Assembly (NCBI GenBank): GCA_964356135.1
Contig: CAYHGV010000106.1
Coordinates: forward strand, 1 to 9,240
Direction: 5' to 3'
Source of the DNA: CAYHGV01 sp964356135
GTDB lineage: Bacteria > Hydrothermota > Tepidihabitantia > CAYHGV01
DNA: 9,240 nt
Shown here piece by piece: positions 6,501 through 9,240 of the stretch; the stretch's first letter is position 1, and every line of letters begins with the position of its first letter. Below the pieces are notes generated by a model, which ran no database searches, was not told the origin of the DNA, and saw only the letters and a program-made list of their open reading frames with translations. The position numbers were made by a program, and so were the translations under genes.

Positions 6501-9240
6501 ACACCGGTTAATATTCCGGGTGAAAGTCCCTGGATACCGATAGAAAATGCCCGGGTGCGCATCGAAGAGTTGGATAAAGAATTTACGACTACTGGCGGCG
6601 GCATCGTCGAATATTCTTTTGCGAACGCCGACTCGAATTTTACGATCACGGTATGGGGACCGACGGGCAAGGATTATGAGCCTACGACCGTCAAGGTAAA
6701 AATTCCCAACTCAAAGAACTGGACTTTGGTTGATGTTCCGCTTAGAAATGCGACTCATATCTGGGGGAATGTCTATGTTGGGACTGAAAATAAACCAGTG
6801 CCGAATGCGCGTGTCTACCTCGACCAGTCATCAACCGGACCAGTGATTGAGACCTGGACCGATGCCAATGGCTACTATATTTTACACAATGTCCCGATTC
6901 GAAAGCCGAAGTATTCGATTATCGAGTCAAAGGTGAAGCCGCTGGTGGTGAGGGCGGTAAAGTCGCAGTCGAACTACATCGGTGATGAGAAACGATTATT
7001 CAGCGTGCCCGACTCCGGACGCCAGGTAGATTTTTCGCTCAAGGTATATGAGGATATGGATATCACCCATCTGATGGGCTTCCCGATTGAGGTAAAATCC
7101 CTGGATGCGACCGGTGGTAAAGTCAAGATTACCGGCAGTTTCGTAACCCTCGACCTGCTTACGAACAGTCAATTTACTGCCCAGCAACCGACCCTACCCT
7201 TTAACAGTCTCGCAATCATCCCCAGTCAATCGGAGTCAACGCTTTTATTCGGTAAAAAAGTGCCGGTAGCACAACCGGAAGTACTCCCGTTGCTCACCGA
7301 GGCGAATGAGATGAAACTCAAGGTCTACGGGACATTTATGAGTCGGCTTAAAGATAAAAAGATCGGGATTGAATTAGATGACGACGGGAGCGGCCGGGGT
7401 GTGATCAAAGGCAAGGTCGCGGTCGGTCAAAGTAATTTCCAGCTCAACGGCATTGGCTTCAGCGGAGGTGGGTTTTGGCTGGCGCGACCAGATGTGTCAG
7501 ATCCGGTCAAGAAGTTGCGAATTCCGGCGATCACCGCGTCGAAAAAAGACCCGGTGAATGCACCCCAGGGATTTTTGGTCGTGGATTCTGCCGGCAACGC
7601 GGTCCAATACAACCTCTACTGGTTTTTTGCTGACGCCAGCTCAGAGGAGTCATTCCTGTTCGGTGATAGTGTCCGATTAAAGACAACGCTCCATACCGAG
7701 CTTTCAAATGTCCAGCCCCAAGACCTGAAACTCGATATTGGAAATGTCGTTTTGCATACGACGAAACTGGGGCCGATTGCGGGTACAAATCTCACTGCGG
7801 TTGACCTGGGAGGAGGCTGGTCTATTAAGGGCGATACCTGGGCGCTTGCCAACGGATGGTTTTACATCACCAAAGGGAAGTTGAAAACCGGTGTGGTGGA
7901 TGTACCCTTTACCAACCTTCAACTGACCAAAACTCAGTTGGTTTCGACCGCCAATACCTTCCAGTTGACATCCATCACCCTTATCGACATTGTGCCGCTG
8001 ACCGTAACCGGCGAACCGGGCTTCGGCTATGACCAGGGCATGGGAGCCTGGAAGCTTTGGGTTTCGATAAAGCCACCTAGTCCGACCTGCGCCTATATCA
8101 AGGCATTACCCGGGATGGCAGGCAACGATACTATTTTTGTCAATTCTTTCTACCTTTCGAGTAAGGGTGATAAGAATTTCAGTCTACTTCCCAACCATAT
8201 TACTATTCACAAAGTCGGAGATTATCAACTCAGTGTGCTCCAGACCATGAACAATTATATCGAGTTCAAGGGTAGTATGGATTTCTCAATCCCGGACATG
8301 GGAAAGCAGACCGTTCTTCTCATGTACAAAAACCAGGGGGGGAAACTCAAGTTCGAGGTTGAGCCGTTCTGGTTTAAGTTTGCGACGAAAGGGGTGGTGC
8401 TCGAGTTCCCATCCGATACACTCGACGCACAAGGATTCCGAGCTCACGGCACGATTTCTGAGAGTAATAAATTCAAGTTCAATGTGACTCTTAACCGGAC
8501 CGTAGACTCGACCGCGGTCTGGGTTGACACCGAGCCGGTCAAGCAATTCCTCTGGATTTCAGAGCCAGTAACAAGCCTGCAAAATATCACCGGCAGTATG
8601 CGGGTCGAGAACGGTGCTTGGCAGAACTTCTGGTTTGCGGGCGACCTCACCGGCACGACCGGAGCGAGCGGCCGACTGAAATTCACCGTGATGGGCGATG
8701 TCGTTGCCGACAATCAGCAAGTCGGGGTGACGAATATTCCCACTCCATTCGGCAATATTGGTTTGGTCTATGATTTCGATAACCACCGGTTGTGCGGTAC
8801 GTTGGATTTCAGCCAGGGCAAAGAATTGATGGGCGGTGCAAAAGTCTTCGGCCAGGCGAATATGCTCGTCGACGGCGATGGCTGGTATTTTTTAGGGGGC
8901 GGCTCGTTGGACATGCTCGGCTTCGGCGGCACGGTCGGCATTCTGTTCGGCAGCTATCCTTTGACATCCGATATCGTCACGACCTTTGCTCCGTATTCGG
9001 TCTATTATCAGAAAAAAGGGAAATTCCCGCCTTCATTCCCCAGCCCAGTCAAAGGTTTTTACTTCGAAGGCGCACTCCAGGTGCCGGTGATTCCGGATAT
9101 TGATGCCGATTTTGTCGTTGTTAAAGGCTATGCCTATGTTCATCTCGGCGGAGACATTCATCTGGGAATGAACTTTGCGGATGCGAATACCTATGGTGCG
9201 TGGTTCTATTTTTACGGCGAGTCCGGTTCAGGGATAGGAG
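3522..9240 (+). CDS. Giant secreted multidomain surface protein (3' end beyond window)
   Basis: An uninterrupted frame of 1906 codons continues past the window end. Residues 1-30 are a signal peptide (core about 10-24, cleavage after TFA-QS). Residues 31-176 form a beta domain with FPPYSPYLSDW (41-51), LPEGTYYVCVRAYDY (139-153) and Cys147/Cys167. From memory this matches an N-terminal domain common in Bacteroidota and annotated TANFOR; treat that name as tentative. Residues 178-292 look Fn3-like (FSWTHP at 200-205, YAVRVTA). A Pro/Lys-rich linker spans about 303-330. Roughly seven Ig-like modules resembling carboxypeptidase-regulatory domains start near 331, 484, 629, 774, 884, 984 and 1078; several carry a TDxNG turn. 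From about 1170 onward there are over 700 residues of Gly-, aromatic- and Thr-rich beta sequence without a recognised domain. No catalytic motif was found. The protein is probably exported and displayed or secreted, working with the barrel encoded just upstream. A C-terminal secretion signal, if any, lies outside the window. Confidence 0.85.
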   Translation, partial: MLRHLTKSGVLVPLIVGAVWSISGVNPTFAQSQVTVTMQIFPPYSPYLSDWTSQPNKILITLQSGSDSPTYYVRLTATIHGDYGIEIASDPAYKPPQSIIVQPGIPLIVSVIDLKSLFDVNHLKFTNISLEEIAYGNGLPEGTYYVCVRAYDYNTGTPLSAEEPAGCGTPFTVVDVEPPIILQPVCNDTVTPATPQSFVFSWTHPAEAPGDIVYTIKIVEVEPPNRDPNDAMNSATTPTFFEGPVSSTSFLYGPAQPLFVSGKRYAVRVTASDPMKRVVFKNDGRSSVCSFSYGKGGPLSLIAIKPAEIPPVKKPSEKVKSKPVKTSLNTIIQGRMVLDIPGSFAYPLPPLPNAYVQLVVKCKLVRLLTVNLEGGAVYDTVISDLSPYASTFPELGIGSVLDNVITDDNGGFTFSFSSADSMGLLKSKPISISGGPGTIEGIPYRYAVVVVGSSYLKSPTNEIVVQPGQVKNVGDLIARDMRTTVTGNLNYEFADPNEYIVWPLANTVVKLVIKYVLDDKGKNKKAVIPWNAPDDNQVLDVTTSDNNGAFKFSFIYTGEMGLVAKNQTVKIGAVEFPTVYTGDVYRVARIVLDNAPYYLNPSQDIIIPKGQQLNNLGQFIAHVRSYGLTVTAKASLYPKDQVSTPGGPLPGMLVYLLRKSPPPLGVPDNEGLPRPESPETWSTAIGTMVVIAKGTTDSDGKVFFKRLVKSIAPGEKYYLWAKSRPDDKIRNYETPIFSVFGDSNAQIGAVYGDEYSYQTRATTIELHPRTPRITGRVVRLGAQNVPVAGAQVRLRGYELVGQEKVYNEYGVIETDNNGRFLFDNLSVKYAGDKVVGPVYWLWVRKIPEYRDTVLSTSLLHGDLPLKPGEQIVLDPFELTPAARVKGKVADENGNGVTCVVTVGDGAKVDVKPVFEKLIDPVTKKLVLKARPGSFETWATGGKNKILIDAGVNYLITDTTVSVNPQIWGELPKDLGTFKVYQAKHRLRVFVHRATPVNIPGESPWIPIENARVRIEELDKEFTTTGGGIVEYSFANADSNFTITVWGPTGKDYEPTTVKVKIPNSKNWTLVDVPLRNATHIWGNVYVGTENKPVPNARVYLDQSSTGPVIETWTDANGYYILHNVPIRKPKYSIIESKVKPLVVRAVKSQSNYIGDEKRLFSVPDSGRQVDFSLKVYEDMDITHLMGFPIEVKSLDATGGKVKITGSFVTLDLLTNSQFTAQQPTLPFNSLAIIPSQSESTLLFGKKVPVAQPEVLPLLTEANEMKLKVYGTFMSRLKDKKIGIELDDDGSGRGVIKGKVAVGQSNFQLNGIGFSGGGFWLARPDVSDPVKKLRIPAITASKKDPVNAPQGFLVVDSAGNAVQYNLYWFFADASSEESFLFGDSVRLKTTLHTELSNVQPQDLKLDIGNVVLHTTKLGPIAGTNLTAVDLGGGWSIKGDTWALANGWFYITKGKLKTGVVDVPFTNLQLTKTQLVSTANTFQLTSITLIDIVPLTVTGEPGFGYDQGMGAWKLWVSIKPPSPTCAYIKALPGMAGNDTIFVNSFYLSSKGDKNFSLLPNHITIHKVGDYQLSVLQTMNNYIEFKGSMDFSIPDMGKQTVLLMYKNQGGKLKFEVEPFWFKFATKGVVLEFPSDTLDAQGFRAHGTISESNKFKFNVTLNRTVDSTAVWVDTEPVKQFLWISEPVTSLQNITGSMRVENGAWQNFWFAGDLTGTTGASGRLKFTVMGDVVADNQQVGVTNIPTPFGNIGLVYDFDNHRLCGTLDFSQGKELMGGAKVFGQANMLVDGDGWYFLGGGSLDMLGFGGTVGILFGSYPLTSDIVTTFAPYSVYYQKKGKFPPSFPSPVKGFYFEGALQVPVIPDIDADFVVVKGYAYVHLGGDIHLGMNFADANTYGAWFYFYGESGSGIG
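4509..7030 (+). repeat. Block of diverged Ig-like modules within the giant protein
   Basis: This stretch encodes residues about 330-1170 and is built of seven diverged beta modules, each beginning with a strand such as VTGNLNY (485-491) or ITGRVVR (773-779), often with a P-x-A-x-V-x-L strand (PNAYVQL, VAGAQVRL, PNARVYL). A [T/S]-D-x-[D/N]-G turn occurs at Asp407, 545, 697, 815 and 1114. The fifth and sixth modules lack it; the sixth has TTGGG near residue 1024 at the corresponding place. The repeats are visible only in protein; no long DNA repeat is seen, so the duplication is old. Confidence 0.6.

Noticed and set aside
8792..9103. Plus-strand frame of 103 codons near the window end
   Set aside because: It is an Arg/Gly-rich shifted reading of the giant gene, with no start signal of its own.
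1..9240. CRISPR array, tRNA, rRNA or insertion sequence
   Set aside because: No regularly spaced repeats, no cloverleaf-like segment with a TTCRA-type loop, and no transposase motif or long terminal inverted repeat were seen on either strand.

Overview
The window reads as a piece of chromosome from an uncultivated Gram-negative bacterium, most likely an anaerobe of the Bacteroidota/FCB side of the tree or a nearby candidate phylum. The reasons are a signal-peptide-bearing outer-membrane beta-barrel that ends in Phe, a giant secreted multidomain protein whose N-terminal domain resembles one I associate with Bacteroidota, a cysteine-rich DUF2284 protein of a kind common in anaerobes, and short A/T-rich tandem words between genes. 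The taxonomic call is inference. All supported genes are on the plus strand.

Region 1 (about 1-380) is A/T-rich (94 G+C of 300 bases in 61-360, about 31%). It holds the N-terminal half of a PPC/DUF296 domain gene that stops where the second half of the domain should begin. A strong-looking sigma70-type promoter (TTGACA, 17 bases, TATTAT) overlaps its end. Region 2 (about 383-1696) is clearly G+C-richer and holds a probable two-gene unit: a HAD-superfamily hydrolase with no ordinary start codon in its open frame, then a DUF2284 predicted Fe-S/metal-binding protein with a good ribosome binding site.

Region 3 (1732-9240) is the main interest. A promoter with perfect TTGACA and TATAAT hexamers, separated by only 15 bases that include a T8 tract, sits directly on the ATG of a 568-residue outer-membrane barrel. 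This implies a leaderless message, and possibly slippage control. After 51 bases without a terminator comes a gene of at least 1906 codons that runs off the window. It has a signal peptide, an N-terminal PPYSPY/LPEGxY domain, an Fn3-like domain, a Pro/Lys-rich linker, about seven Ig-like carboxypeptidase-regulatory-like modules, and then more than 700 residues of beta-rich sequence with no recognised domain. The likely reading is a co-transcribed cell-surface pair: a barrel in the outer membrane and a very large secreted or surface-anchored partner. Its function cannot be read from the sequence.
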